A stretch of 64,000 bases of DNA from Pontibaca methylaminivorans (GTDB lineage Bacteria; Pseudomonadota; Alphaproteobacteria; Rhodobacterales; Rhodobacteraceae): the NCBI RefSeq assembly GCF_900156525.1, contig NZ_FTPS01000001.1:2232001-2296000 (forward strand), read 5' to 3'. Of the stretch, positions 54,275-62,613 are shown piece after piece; position 1 is the stretch's first letter; each line of letters starts with the position of its first letter. The position numbers and the translations under genes are program-made. The notes beneath the pieces are model-generated. The model worked only from the letters and a program-made list of their open reading frames with translations. It was not told the DNA's origin and ran no database searches.

Positions 54275-55747
54275 ATGATTGCAGCCATCATCGGCGGCGG
54301 CGTGATCGGGGGCGGCTGGGCCGCGCGGTTCCTGCTGCACGGCTGGGACGTGCGGGTGTTCGACCCGGACCCCGAGGCGCAGCGCAAGATCGGCGAGGTG
54401 CTCGACAATGCCCGCCGCTCGCTGCCGGGGCTTGCGGATGTGCCGATGCCCGCGGAGGGCACGCTCAGCTATCACGACACGATCGAGGAAACCGTGGCGG
54501 GTGCCGCCTGGATTCAGGAAAGCGTGCCCGAGCGGCTCGACATCAAGCACCAGGTCTTTGCGACCGTCCAGGCGGCCTGCGACCCGGCGGCGGTGATCGG
54601 GTCATCGACCTCGGGCTTCAGGCCGAGCGAATTGCGGCAGGGGGCGGTGCGCGAGGGGCAGATCATCGTCGCCCATCCGTTCAACCCGGTCTATCTGCTG
54701 CCGCTGGTCGAACTGGTCGGCGGGCCCGCGGATGACGCGGCCCTTATCGCGCGCGCAAGCGAGATCATGCGCGGGATCGGTATGTACCCCCTGCATATCC
54801 GGCGCGAGATCGAGGCCCATATTGCCGACCGCCTGCTCGAGGTGGTCTGGCGCGAGGCGCTCTGGCTGGTCAAGGACGGCATCGCCACCACCGAGGAGAT
54901 CGACAACGCGATTCGCTACGGTTTCGGGCTGCGCTGGGCGCAGATGGGCCTGTTCGAGACCTATCGCATCGCCGGCGGCGAGGCGGGGATGAAGCATTTC
55001 CTGGCCCAGTTCGGCCCCACGCTGGCGCTGCCCTGGTGCAAGCTGACCGATGTGCCCGAATATGATGACGACCTGGTCGATCTGATCGCCGGGCAGTCCG
55101 ACGCGCAGTCCGGCGCCTGGACCATCCGCGAGCTCGAGCGGATCCGCGACGCCAATCTCGTGGCCATGATGCGCGCGCTCAAGCAGCAGGACTGGGGCGC
55201 GGGCGCGTTGCTCAAGGCCCATGACCTGCGCCTGCGCGATGCAGGCGGCGCGGGCGAGGCGGCACCGGCGGATGGGATCGCGGAGGACGGCCCCGTTCTT
55301 ACCCTGTCGCAGACGGTCCCGCTCGACTGGCTCGACTACAACGGGCACATGAACGAGAGCCGCTATCTGGAGGCTTTCGCCAGCGCCACCGACCGCTTCA
55401 TGGAACTGATCGGCTGCGATGCGGAATATATCGCCGCCGGCGGCAGTTATTTCACCGTCGAAAGCCATCTGCGCCACCTGGACGAGGCCCATGCGGGCGA
55501 TGTGATCACCATCCATACCCGGCTTCTGGCGGGCGAGGGGCGCAAGATGCACCTGTTCCACACCATGCGGGCCGGCGAGCGCGAGGTCGCCACGGGCGAG
55601 CATTTCCTGCTGCATGTGAACCTCGAAACCCGCCGCCCGAGCGATCCCGGTCCGCAGGTGGCCGAGGCGCTGGCGCGGATCGCTGCGGCGCAAGGCGGCC
55701 TTTCCCGCCCCGAAGGCGCCGGCCGCGCGGTCGGGCAGCGCCCCTAG
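54275..55747 (+). CDS. lcdH: L-carnitine dehydrogenase / betainyl-CoA thioesterase fusion
   Basis: A 490-residue fusion. Residues 1-320 are a 3-hydroxyacyl-CoA-dehydrogenase-like NAD enzyme (IIGGGVIGGGWAARFLLHGWDV, SSTSGFRPSEL, VAHPFNPVYLLPLVELVGG). Residues from about 345 form a hot-dog thioesterase (DWLDYNGHMNESRYLEAF). The first oxidises L-carnitine to 3-dehydrocarnitine; the second would release glycine betaine from betainyl-CoA made by the BKACE enzyme. AGGAGG precedes the ATG at 54275. The pathway assignment rests on the known carnitine pathway of Pseudomonas and rhizobia. Confidence 0.9.
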   Translation: MIAAIIGGGVIGGGWAARFLLHGWDVRVFDPDPEAQRKIGEVLDNARRSLPGLADVPMPAEGTLSYHDTIEETVAGAAWIQESVPERLDIKHQVFATVQAACDPAAVIGSSTSGFRPSELRQGAVREGQIIVAHPFNPVYLLPLVELVGGPADDAALIARASEIMRGIGMYPLHIRREIEAHIADRLLEVVWREALWLVKDGIATTEEIDNAIRYGFGLRWAQMGLFETYRIAGGEAGMKHFLAQFGPTLALPWCKLTDVPEYDDDLVDLIAGQSDAQSGAWTIRELERIRDANLVAMMRALKQQDWGAGALLKAHDLRLRDAGGAGEAAPADGIAEDGPVLTLSQTVPLDWLDYNGHMNESRYLEAFASATDRFMELIGCDAEYIAAGGSYFTVESHLRHLDEAHAGDVITIHTRLLAGEGRKMHLFHTMRAGEREVATGEHFLLHVNLETRRPSDPGPQVAEALARIAAAQGGLSRPEGAGRAVGQRP

Positions 55748-55760
55748 CGGCTGCGGCTTT

Positions 55761-56462
55761 CTACCGCCCCGCCGGCTTGGGATAGCCATGAAGGCGCAGG
55801 AAGTGGCTTTCCTCATCGTCGTGGCGGTAGAAAGGCACGTCGGCCGGCGGGCCGGGATCATGGAGGCGCGCGGCGATTTCCGCCAGCACCACCTCGGTGA
55901 TGAAGGGCAGGTCGAAATCGCGCGCATCAGCGAGCGGCACCCATTGCAGATGCGACAGCTCGTCGCCCGCGCGGCTGAAATCGTCGGGGTCGCCGGTGAT
56001 CCGCTCGGCCTCGGCCAGAAAGAAACGCGCGTCGAAGCGGCGGGGCCGCCCGGGCGGGGTGATCGCGCGGAACACGAATTGCAGCGCCTCGGCCGAGGGC
56101 ACATGGCCGGTCGCGGCGAATCCGCGCCAGTCCTGCGGCGGGGTGCCCGGCCAGTCGCCGCGCCGCCCGAGCACGAAGCCGGTCTCTTCCCAGAGTTCGC
56201 GGATCGCCGCCGCGGCCAGCGCATGGTCGAGCATCGGCGGGCAGCCCTCGGCAAGCCGGGCGCGGCAGAGCGCCCCCATCGGCGCGGCCAGCGGCACCAG
56301 GGCATCGGTCCCGTCCACGGCCCCGCCCGGGAACACGAACTTGCGCGGCATGAAGGCCGCAGCCGCCCCGCGCTGGCCCATGAGGATCGAGGGGTTCCCG
56401 GCGCGGTTGCGCAGGATGATCACGGTCGCCGCATCGCGCAGCACTGTCTTGTCGATGGTCAT
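55761..56462 (-). CDS. NUDIX hydrolase
   Basis: A 233-residue NUDIX-family pyrophosphohydrolase. The N-terminal strand is AATVIILRNRAGNPSILMGQRG, then KFVFPGGAVDGTDA. The helix of the Nudix box (AAIRELWEETGFVLG) is separated from the glycine strand by an insertion of about 45 residues, as in the NUDT7/NUDT19-like CoA-type branch. It probably hydrolyses a nucleoside- or CoA-diphosphate. It lies 36 bases downstream of a DUF983 gene on the same strand. The substrate is unknown. Confidence 0.88.
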   Translation of the reverse strand: MTIDKTVLRDAATVIILRNRAGNPSILMGQRGAAAAFMPRKFVFPGGAVDGTDALVPLAAPMGALCRARLAEGCPPMLDHALAAAAIRELWEETGFVLGRRGDWPGTPPQDWRGFAATGHVPSAEALQFVFRAITPPGRPRRFDARFFLAEAERITGDPDDFSRAGDELSHLQWVPLADARDFDLPFITEVVLAEIAARLHDPGPPADVPFYRHDDEESHFLRLHGYPKPAGR

Positions 56463-56497
56463 GGTTTTTGTCGCCGGCCGGTTCCGGCATCGCCGGC

Positions 56498-56971
56498 TCA
56501 GCGCTTGCGGCCGAATCCGTGCATGTGACGGGCCCACTGGAACCCGACCATGGCCCCCTTCAGACGGGGCAGCAGGTAAAGCGACAATCCCGTGGCCGAG
56601 ACCGCAAAGGCGGAAAACAGCGCCAGCGGATCGGGACGCCAGACGACATAGCTGACGAACATCGCCGGCATCAGCAGATGCCCGACGATCAGGATCGTGA
56701 GGTATGCCGGCCCGTCATCGGCGCGGTGGTGGTGCAGTTCCTCGCGGCAGACGGTGCAGTTGTCGTTGACGCGCAGGTAGCCGCACAGCAGCGGCCCGTT
56801 CCCGCAATGCGGACAACGGCGGCGCCAGCCGTTGCGGATCGCACCCCAGACCGCGCGCTCGGCCCCGTCGCGGGGCGGCATGTTCCGGATCGGCCTCGTA
56901 TGGCCGGGCGGTGTCGCAGGATCAGGAGGGACGACCGCTGTCGCGGTGGCAGGATGCAGGGTGTCTTTCAT
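56498..56971 (-). CDS. DUF983 family membrane protein
   Basis: A 157-residue protein with a zinc-ribbon-like CPHCGNGPLLCGYLRVNDNC (C-x2-C and a following C-x2-C in TVCRE) and two membrane spans (AYLTILIVGHLLMPAMFVSYVV, LFSAFAVSATGLSLYLLP). DUF983 proteins are common in alphaproteobacteria, often near cytochrome oxidase or folate genes. Their role is not established. It probably shares a transcript with the NUDIX gene. Confidence 0.87.
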   Translation of the reverse strand: MKDTLHPATATAVVPPDPATPPGHTRPIRNMPPRDGAERAVWGAIRNGWRRRCPHCGNGPLLCGYLRVNDNCTVCREELHHHRADDGPAYLTILIVGHLLMPAMFVSYVVWRPDPLALFSAFAVSATGLSLYLLPRLKGAMVGFQWARHMHGFGRKR

Positions 56972-57186
56972 ATTCGCCTTTCCTCTCGGCGCAGGATGAC
57001 GACAAATGTGGGGCGATTAAAGGGGTTTCTCAATCCTTGCGGCGTGATGTCGCGAAAGCGGCAGAAAAATGCGACAATGAGCGACGGAATCCCCGCGCTG
57101 CTGCGTTGATGTTCGTGGACGGCCCGGAAAACGGTGCGTCCGGCAGGTAGACAGCTCTTATACAGCAATTATCAGGAGTAGACGAC

Positions 57187-57807
57187 ATGACGCGCAAGAC
57201 AATTCTCGGCAGCCTGCTCGTTGCGGCGACCGCGCTCGGCGCGGGGAGCCTTGCGGCACAGGACGCGGAGGCGGACAAACCCTCCGGCCAGTCGTGGATG
57301 AGCTTCGAATCGCTTGATGCGGATGGCGATGGAACGGTCACGCTCGAGGAGTTCCAGCAGCGCCGCAACGCCATGTTCGAGAGCATGGACAGCGACGGCG
57401 ATGGCAAGCTTTCGGTCGAGGAGATCGAGGCCGAGGCCGTGAAACGTGCCCGCGAGCGCGCCGAAGCCATGGTCGAGCGGTTCGATAAGGACGGTGACGG
57501 TTTCCTCGGCGCCGAGGAAATGCCCGGTCCCCGCGATGGCGGCGAGCGCATGTTCAAATGGCTCGACCAGGACGGCGACGGCGTGATCACCGAAGAGGAG
57601 TTCAACCAGGCGCGTGAAAAGATGCGCGAGCGGATGGACAAGCGCGGCAGTGACCGCAAGGACGGTGGCAAGATGCACAAGCACTGGAAGTCGGACCGGC
57701 AGAAGGATGCCGGCGCCAAGGCGACTGACGGCGCGGCTGACAGCGGCGCGGAGGCAGACAACGGTTCGGATCAACCCACCGAAGACGGGCAGGCCGATCA
57801 GAACTGA
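57187..57807 (+). CDS. Secreted EF-hand calcium-binding protein
   Basis: A 206-residue exported protein. The signal peptide ends near ALGAGSLAAQ. Four EF-hand loops are clear: DADGDGTVTLEE, DSDGDGKLSVEE, DKDGDGFLGAEE, DQDGDGVITEEE. A charged, Lys/Asp-rich tail follows. It probably binds calcium in the periplasm. AGGAG lies about 9 bases before the ATG. It is followed closely by an ECF sigma factor, an anti-sigma-like protein and a CpxP-like protein, suggesting a calcium- or envelope-linked signalling unit (inference). Confidence 0.9.
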   Translation: MTRKTILGSLLVAATALGAGSLAAQDAEADKPSGQSWMSFESLDADGDGTVTLEEFQQRRNAMFESMDSDGDGKLSVEEIEAEAVKRARERAEAMVERFDKDGDGFLGAEEMPGPRDGGERMFKWLDQDGDGVITEEEFNQAREKMRERMDKRGSDRKDGGKMHKHWKSDRQKDAGAKATDGAADSGAEADNGSDQPTEDGQADQN

Positions 57808-57848
57808 ATTGTGCCGGGCCCGTGTCCTTTTCCCGTGGCCGGCCGTTG

Positions 57849-58430
57849 ATGGCCGAGGCCGTCGCACAAAGCGATGCCGCCCTTCTGGCGCGCTATGCGC
57901 AGGGCGACGGCCGCGCGGCGCAGGAGCTCGTGGCGCGTCTTGCGCCGCGGGCCCATGCGGTGGCGCGCCGGGTGCTGGGCGATGCGGCCGAGGCCGAGGA
58001 CGTCACCCAGGAGGCGATGCTGCGTCTCTGGCGCATCGCCCCCGACTGGGAACATGGGCAGGCGCAGGTCTCGACCTGGGTCTATCACGTGACGATGAAC
58101 CTGTGCCGCGACCTTCTGCGCCGGCGCCGCGGCGGAAATGCCGCGCTCGACGAGATTCCCGAACCGGCGGATCCGGCGCCGGACATGGCGCAGCGGTTGC
58201 AGCAGGCGGCGCGGGAGGATGCGCTTCAGGCGGCGCTCATGACCCTGCCCGAACGGCAGCGCCAGGCGGTGGTGCTGCGCCATCTGGAGGAACTGTCCAA
58301 CCCCGAAATCGCCGAGATCATGGAGATCGGGGTGGCCGCGGTCGAAAGTCTGACCGCAAGAGGAAAACGCGCCCTTGCCCGGTCGCTGGCCGGGCGGCGC
58401 GCCGCATTGGGGTACAAGGATCATGGCTGA
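57849..58430 (+). CDS. ECF-type RNA polymerase sigma factor
   Basis: About 193 residues. Region 2 is EAEDVTQEAMLRLWRIAPDW with STWVYHVTMNLCRDLLRR. Region 4 is LMTLPERQRQAVVLRHLEELSNPEIAEIMEIGVAAVESLTARGKRAL (in parts). It directs polymerase to stress promoters. A GTG at 57822 is an alternative start. The stop overlaps the start of the next gene, whose membrane-anchored product probably holds it inactive. I could not find a clear ECF promoter upstream of the EF-hand gene. Confidence 0.9.
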   Translation: MAEAVAQSDAALLARYAQGDGRAAQELVARLAPRAHAVARRVLGDAAEAEDVTQEAMLRLWRIAPDWEHGQAQVSTWVYHVTMNLCRDLLRRRRGGNAALDEIPEPADPAPDMAQRLQQAAREDALQAALMTLPERQRQAVVLRHLEELSNPEIAEIMEIGVAAVESLTARGKRALARSLAGRRAALGYKDHG

Positions 58431-58818
58431 CATGGATCGCGAGATGACCGAGCTCGACGCGCTGCTGCGGGCGGCGCGACAGGCCCCGGCGGACCTGCCC
58501 GAGGCGCTCGAATCGCGAATTCTGCGCGATGCGGCGCGGGTGCAGGCCGGCCGGCGGTCGCCGGTCGCTGTCATCGGGCGCCCGCGCCGGCAGCCGGAGC
58601 GCCGTGAGGGTCTGTGGTCGCGGCTGCACGGCGCGCTCGGTGGCTGGCCGGCGCTTGGCGGGCTTGCGGCGGCGTCGGTGGCCGGGCTCTGGATCGGGCT
58701 CGCGCCGCCATCCGGCCTGCCGGACCCGGTTTGGCTGCTTGGCGAGTCCGCACAGGAGGCCCTTGTTCTCTTTGCCGGTGACGACCTTGCGCTGGCGATG
58801 CTGGAGGATCAGCCATGA
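58423..58818 (+). CDS. Probable anti-sigma factor, membrane-anchored
   Basis: A 131-residue protein with an N-terminal helical region (MTELDALLRAARQAPADLPEALESRILRDAARV, in parts) and a single membrane span (ALGGLAAASVAGLWIGLAPP). It has a short periplasmic tail. No HxxxCxxC zinc motif is present, so it is not a ZAS-type factor. It overlaps the sigma gene by 8 bases and the next gene by 4 bases. The anti-sigma role is deduced from position, size and topology. Confidence 0.75.
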   Translation: MADMDREMTELDALLRAARQAPADLPEALESRILRDAARVQAGRRSPVAVIGRPRRQPERREGLWSRLHGALGGWPALGGLAAASVAGLWIGLAPPSGLPDPVWLLGESAQEALVLFAGDDLALAMLEDQP

Positions 58819-59357
58819 CCCCGCCCGAATCCCCTTCGCAGCCCCGCCCGGAGCCCCGCCCCGAGCGTCGCCGCGCACCCCGCTGGATGCGGGTCATGCT
58901 CGGGGTTTCGCTGGCGCTCAACCTCGCAGTGGTCGGGCTTTTTGCCGGCATGATGCTGCGCCATGACCGGCCCGGGCGGATGGAGGCCATGCACCGCCCG
59001 CCGGTCGGGGTGGCGCTTTACCGCGCACTGTCCAAGGACGAGCGCCAGACCCTGCGCGAAAGCCTGCGCCGCAAGGCGGCGGGGCAGCGCTCCGCGGACG
59101 CGGCGAGCGGCGACACCGGCGCGGCATCGGTGGTCGCGGCGTTGCGGGCGCGCCCGTTCGATCGCGACCGGCTCGCGGCGGCGCTCGCGGATGAATCGTC
59201 GCGGCGCCAGCGCTGGCAGGACCTCATGCAGGCGGCCTGGCTCGAGCAGGTGACGGCGATGGACGACGCGGCGCGGGCGGAGTTCGCGGACCGGGTGGAG
59301 CGCCTCACCGGGCACGGCCATCGCCCGGACCGCAGCCGGACCGCGCCCCGCGACTGA
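58815..59357 (+). CDS. Periplasmic heavy-metal-sensor-like (CpxP/CnrX-type) protein
   Basis: A 180-residue membrane-anchored protein. A Pro/Arg-rich cytoplasmic start is followed by one span (MRVMLGVSLALNLAVVGLFAGMML), then a mostly helical periplasmic part (ALSKDERQTLRESLRRKAAG, LAAALADESSRRQRWQDLMQAAWLEQVTAM) of the CpxP/CnrX/ExsF-like fold. Such proteins sense metals or misfolded proteins. The start overlaps the anti-sigma stop (ATGA), placing it in the sigma module. It has a helical fold but few obvious metal ligands. Confidence 0.78.
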   Translation: MTPPESPSQPRPEPRPERRRAPRWMRVMLGVSLALNLAVVGLFAGMMLRHDRPGRMEAMHRPPVGVALYRALSKDERQTLRESLRRKAAGQRSADAASGDTGAASVVAALRARPFDRDRLAAALADESSRRQRWQDLMQAAWLEQVTAMDDAARAEFADRVERLTGHGHRPDRSRTAPRD

Positions 59358-59379
59358 ATTCCGCGGCTGAAGGCGCGGT

Positions 59380-60780
59380 TCAGGCGGCAGGTTCGAGCAG
59401 GGAAATCCGGTTGCGCCCGCCGTTCTTGGCCAGATACAGCGCACGATCGGCCTGGTCGATCAGCGCCGCGGCCGAACCCTGGGCGGCGCGGTCCCGTTCC
59501 GGCCCGCAGAGCACCGCGCCGATGCTGATGGTGAGCGAGATCGGCCGCGCGATCCCCTCGACCAGAAACGGGCTGCCGTTGATCCGCTCGCAAAGCTGTG
59601 CCGCCATGGTCGAGGCCCGGGCCTGATCCGCATCGGGCAGGACGATCATGAATTCCTCTCCGCCCATGCGCGCGATCAGGTCGTCGGGCCCGAGGCATTG
59701 CTCCAGCCGGCGTGCGGTCTCGACCAGCACCGCATCGCCCGCCGGGTGGCCGTGACGGTCGTTGATCTGCTTGAAGTGATCGAGATCGGCCAGCATCAGC
59801 GCGAATCCGCTCTGGTCGCGCCGCGCGTTGCGCGCGATTTCATCAAGGCGGGGCAGGGCATAGCGGCGGTTATGCAGCCCGGTCATGGGGTCGCGAACCG
59901 CGGCGCGCAGCCCGTCGCGCAGCGAATCGAGCAGCCGGTCGGTGCTTGCCTTGTGCTGCAACTGCGTGCGCAGCCGCAGCGCCAGTTCCTCGGCGCAGAA
60001 ACCCGCGGGCATCACGTCATGGGCGCCCCGGTCCAGCGCATCGGCGGCCAGCCCCGCATCGCCGTTGCCGACCACGGCGATGATCGCGATCTGGCGCGTT
60101 GCGGCGCGTGCCCGCAGATCCGCCAGCAGCCGCAGCCCGGCGTCCTGCGCCGCCCCGGTCAGTTCGACGATCACCGCATCGGGAATCGGATCGGCCATGA
60201 CGCGATGGGCGTCGCGCAGCGGGTAGGTGCCGAGCCGGTGATGCGGCAGATGCGGTCGGAGCCGGGCCCGCCAGAGCGCGGCGGCGGTCGCGCTTTGCGT
60301 CAGGAGCGCGATTCGCGCCACCGGCAGGAACCGGCCCTGCGCCTCGGCGAATTCCGGGCCGGCTCCGAGCCCGGCCGGCGCCTCGGGCAGGCCGAGTTCG
60401 GCGGCGCTGCTCCGGGCCCGCATCAGGCTGCGGATGCGGGCCTGCAGCAGCAGGTCGTCAACCGGGTGGCTCAGCACATCGTCGATGCCGGCGCCAAGCG
60501 CCCGCAGCCGCGCCCCGTGGTCGTTCTGCGCCGCGAGCGCGATGACCGGAATGGCTGCGAGCGCCGGATCTCCGGCCAGCATGGCCTTCAGCATCGTGAC
60601 ATTGCCGTCGGGAAGCGACATGGCGCTGACGATGAGATCGGGCCGGGCGCGCCGGGCCAGCGCCTGCACCCCCTCGAGCCGGTCCGACTGCACGACATGA
60701 TAATATGCCGACGAAAGCTGGACCTTGAGCATGATCCGGTTGGTCGCCGCACCATCGAGAATCAGGATCGTTCCCTGCAT
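59380..60780 (-). CDS. PleD-like diguanylate cyclase with degenerate receivers
   Basis: A 466-residue REC-REC-GGDEF protein. In REC1 the phospho-acceptor Asp is replaced (PDLIVSAMSLPDG), the acidic pair is reduced to one Asp (ILDGAATN), and the conserved Lys is His (LSHPVDD). In REC2 the corresponding position is Glu (AVIVELTG). The GGDEF domain is intact (DLDHFKQINDRHGHPAGD, MGGEEFMIVLP), but the inhibitory RxxD site before it reads GPDD. It should make c-di-GMP without canonical phosphorylation or product inhibition. The order with DUF3572 is common in this order (recollection). Confidence 0.9.
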   Translation of the reverse strand: MQGTILILDGAATNRIMLKVQLSSAYYHVVQSDRLEGVQALARRARPDLIVSAMSLPDGNVTMLKAMLAGDPALAAIPVIALAAQNDHGARLRALGAGIDDVLSHPVDDLLLQARIRSLMRARSSAAELGLPEAPAGLGAGPEFAEAQGRFLPVARIALLTQSATAAALWRARLRPHLPHHRLGTYPLRDAHRVMADPIPDAVIVELTGAAQDAGLRLLADLRARAATRQIAIIAVVGNGDAGLAADALDRGAHDVMPAGFCAEELALRLRTQLQHKASTDRLLDSLRDGLRAAVRDPMTGLHNRRYALPRLDEIARNARRDQSGFALMLADLDHFKQINDRHGHPAGDAVLVETARRLEQCLGPDDLIARMGGEEFMIVLPDADQARASTMAAQLCERINGSPFLVEGIARPISLTISIGAVLCGPERDRAAQGSAAALIDQADRALYLAKNGGRNRISLLEPAA

Positions 60781-60874
60781 CTCCAGCCTTTCACCGCTTG
60801 AATTAACGTTACGTCAAAGTCTTTATTGACACAGGTTAACAAACCCTTTCCGTATTATGACGAGTTGTATCCAT

Positions 60875-61159
60875 ATGCAGTATTCCGCCGATGCCGCCGA
60901 AACCTTCGCGCTGCGGGTTCTTGCCTGGCTGCTGGAGGACGAGGACCTGCTCGGGGTCTTTCTGAATTCCTCGGGGATGGATGCCGCGGATCTGCGCCGG
61001 CGCGCCGGCGAGGGCGAAGTGCTTGCGTCCGTGCTCGATTTCGTCATGCTTGATGATCGCTGGGTGATTGCCTGCTGCGATGCGCAGGGGATCGCGCCCG
61101 AACATGTGATGCAGGCCCGGGCGGCGCTGCCCGGCGGGGCGGCGGTCAACTGGACCTGA
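60875..61159 (+). CDS. DUF3572 family protein
   Basis: A 94-residue (or 100 from the ATG at 60857) small cytoplasmic helical protein: ADAAETFALRVLAWLLEDEDLLGVFLNSSG is the DUF3572 hallmark. It is known only as a conserved alphaproteobacterial protein of unknown function. It is divergent from the PleD-like gene and 16 bases before the HAD phosphatase gene. Neither candidate start has a clear ribosome site. Confidence 0.85.
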   Translation: MQYSADAAETFALRVLAWLLEDEDLLGVFLNSSGMDAADLRRRAGEGEVLASVLDFVMLDDRWVIACCDAQGIAPEHVMQARAALPGGAAVNWT

Positions 61160-61175
61160 GGGAGGCAAGAGCGCG

Positions 61176-61901
61176 ATGCCGGTCGGGGCGATTCTGTTCG
61201 ACAAGGATGGAACACTTTTCGATTTCCGCGCGACCTGGGCGGGATGGGCCGAAAAATTCCTTCTGGGCGTGACCCGGCAGGACCGCGCGCGCGCGACCGA
61301 GATCGGCCATCACATCGGTTTCGATCTGCCAACCGGCCGGTTCCGTCCCGACAGCATCGTGATCGCGGCCACGCCGGCGGAAATCGCCGAGGAACTCGCG
61401 CCGCATCTGCCGGAGATTCCCCTGCATGACCTGCTCGAACGCATCAATGACGAGGCCGGGCAGGCGCCGCAGAGACCGGTTCTGCGCCTTGACCGGCTGC
61501 TTGACCAACTGCGCGGACTGGGGCTGGTGCTGGGCGTCGCGACCAACGACGCCGAAGCCCCCGCGCGCGCGCATCTGGCCGGGGCCGGCGTGCTGGACAA
61601 ATTCGACTTCATCGCCGGTTTCGACAGCGGCCACGGGGCCAAGCCGGCGCCGGGGCAGATGCTGGCCTTTGCCGCCGCGGCGGGGCTGCCGCCCGGGCGC
61701 ATCGCCATGGTCGGCGACAGCCTTCACGATCTGGTCGCGGGCCGGGCCGCCGGAATGCGCACCATCGGCGTTCTGACCGGGATCGCCGGAGCGCCGGAGC
61801 TTGAAACCCACGCCGATGCCATCCTGCCCGACATCGGCCATCTGCCCGGCTGGCTTGCCGCACACAAGGACCGCCCCGCGCAGGAGCCGGCGCCGCTCTG
61901 A
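61176..61901 (+). CDS. HAD-superfamily phosphatase (phosphoglycolate phosphatase-like)
   Basis: A 241-residue HAD hydrolase. Motif I is ILFDKDGTLFDF (Asp nucleophile and acid/base Asp), motif II is VLGVATNDAEA, motif III Lys is in GHGAKPAPGQML, and motif IV is AMVGDSLHDLVAG. It has an alpha-helical cap after motif I. It resembles Gph, which removes phosphoglycolate, but relatives act on other sugar phosphates. GGAGG lies about 10 bases before the ATG, and it is likely co-transcribed with the DUF3572 gene. Confidence 0.9.
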   Translation: MPVGAILFDKDGTLFDFRATWAGWAEKFLLGVTRQDRARATEIGHHIGFDLPTGRFRPDSIVIAATPAEIAEELAPHLPEIPLHDLLERINDEAGQAPQRPVLRLDRLLDQLRGLGLVLGVATNDAEAPARAHLAGAGVLDKFDFIAGFDSGHGAKPAPGQMLAFAAAAGLPPGRIAMVGDSLHDLVAGRAAGMRTIGVLTGIAGAPELETHADAILPDIGHLPGWLAAHKDRPAQEPAPL

Positions 61902-62022
61902 TCCGCGCCGCTTCCGAATCCCGACATTTTTACGCAGATGCCGGTGCCCTCGTGCCCGGGCGTTGGGGCTTTCTTAACGCGGCGCCCGCAGTCTGACCCG
62001 GAACTGCAATTTCGGGGCCGCG

Positions 62023-62613
62023 ATGCACGGGCTGATTTTCACGGCGATACAGTCCTTTTTCACCAGCACCTACGGGTGGGCGCGGTGGAAAACCGTCATG
62101 TCCCGGCTCGGAACCGGAACGAACGGGTTCGAGGCGATGCTGCCCTATCCGCCTGACCTGTTCGAGGCATTGCTTGCAACGGTCGGAGACGAACTCGGGC
62201 GGTCCCGTGCCGGGCTGCTGGAGGATGTCGGCACCTATCTCGTCTCCCACCCCGAGACCGAGGCACTGCGCCGCCTGTTGCGCTTCGGCGGCGAGAGCTA
62301 TGTGGATTTCCTGCATTCGCTTGACGAACTTCCGGGGCGTGCGCGGCTGGCGGTGGATGACCTGGACCTGCCGCCGCTCGAACTGCGCGAGGAGGCCGGC
62401 AATCGCTTTACCCTTCTCTGCGGCGAGGGCCTGCCCGGATTCCCGGACGTTCTTGCCGGAGTGGTGCGGGCCATGGCGGACGACTACGGCGCGCTCGTGC
62501 TGCTTGAGCGCCGCGAGGCGACCGCGCGCGGGGGCGGGCTGATCGTCATCACCCTGGTGGAGCCGTCCTTTTCCCGCGGCCGCGAATTCCGCCTCGGGGC
62601 GGCGGGCCCATGA
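62023..62613 (+). CDS. H-NOX-like protein lacking the proximal heme histidine
   Basis: A 196-residue protein with the H-NOX/HNOB fold: MHGLIFTAIQSFFTSTYGW at the N-terminus, YPPDLFEALLATVGDEL, and RFGGESYVDFLHSLDEL. The position of the proximal heme histidine (IDEIH in Thermoanaerobacter H-NOX) reads LDELP, so His is replaced by Pro104. The YxSxR heme-propionate motif (Tyr131, Ser133, Arg135 there) reads LLCGE (131-135). Canonical heme binding is therefore unlikely. It overlaps a HNOBA-GGDEF cyclase gene by 4 bases (ATGA), so it probably controls that enzyme. A lone His in FLHSL could be an alternative ligand, but is displaced. Confidence 0.85.
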   Translation: MHGLIFTAIQSFFTSTYGWARWKTVMSRLGTGTNGFEAMLPYPPDLFEALLATVGDELGRSRAGLLEDVGTYLVSHPETEALRRLLRFGGESYVDFLHSLDELPGRARLAVDDLDLPPLELREEAGNRFTLLCGEGLPGFPDVLAGVVRAMADDYGALVLLERREATARGGGLIVITLVEPSFSRGREFRLGAAGP

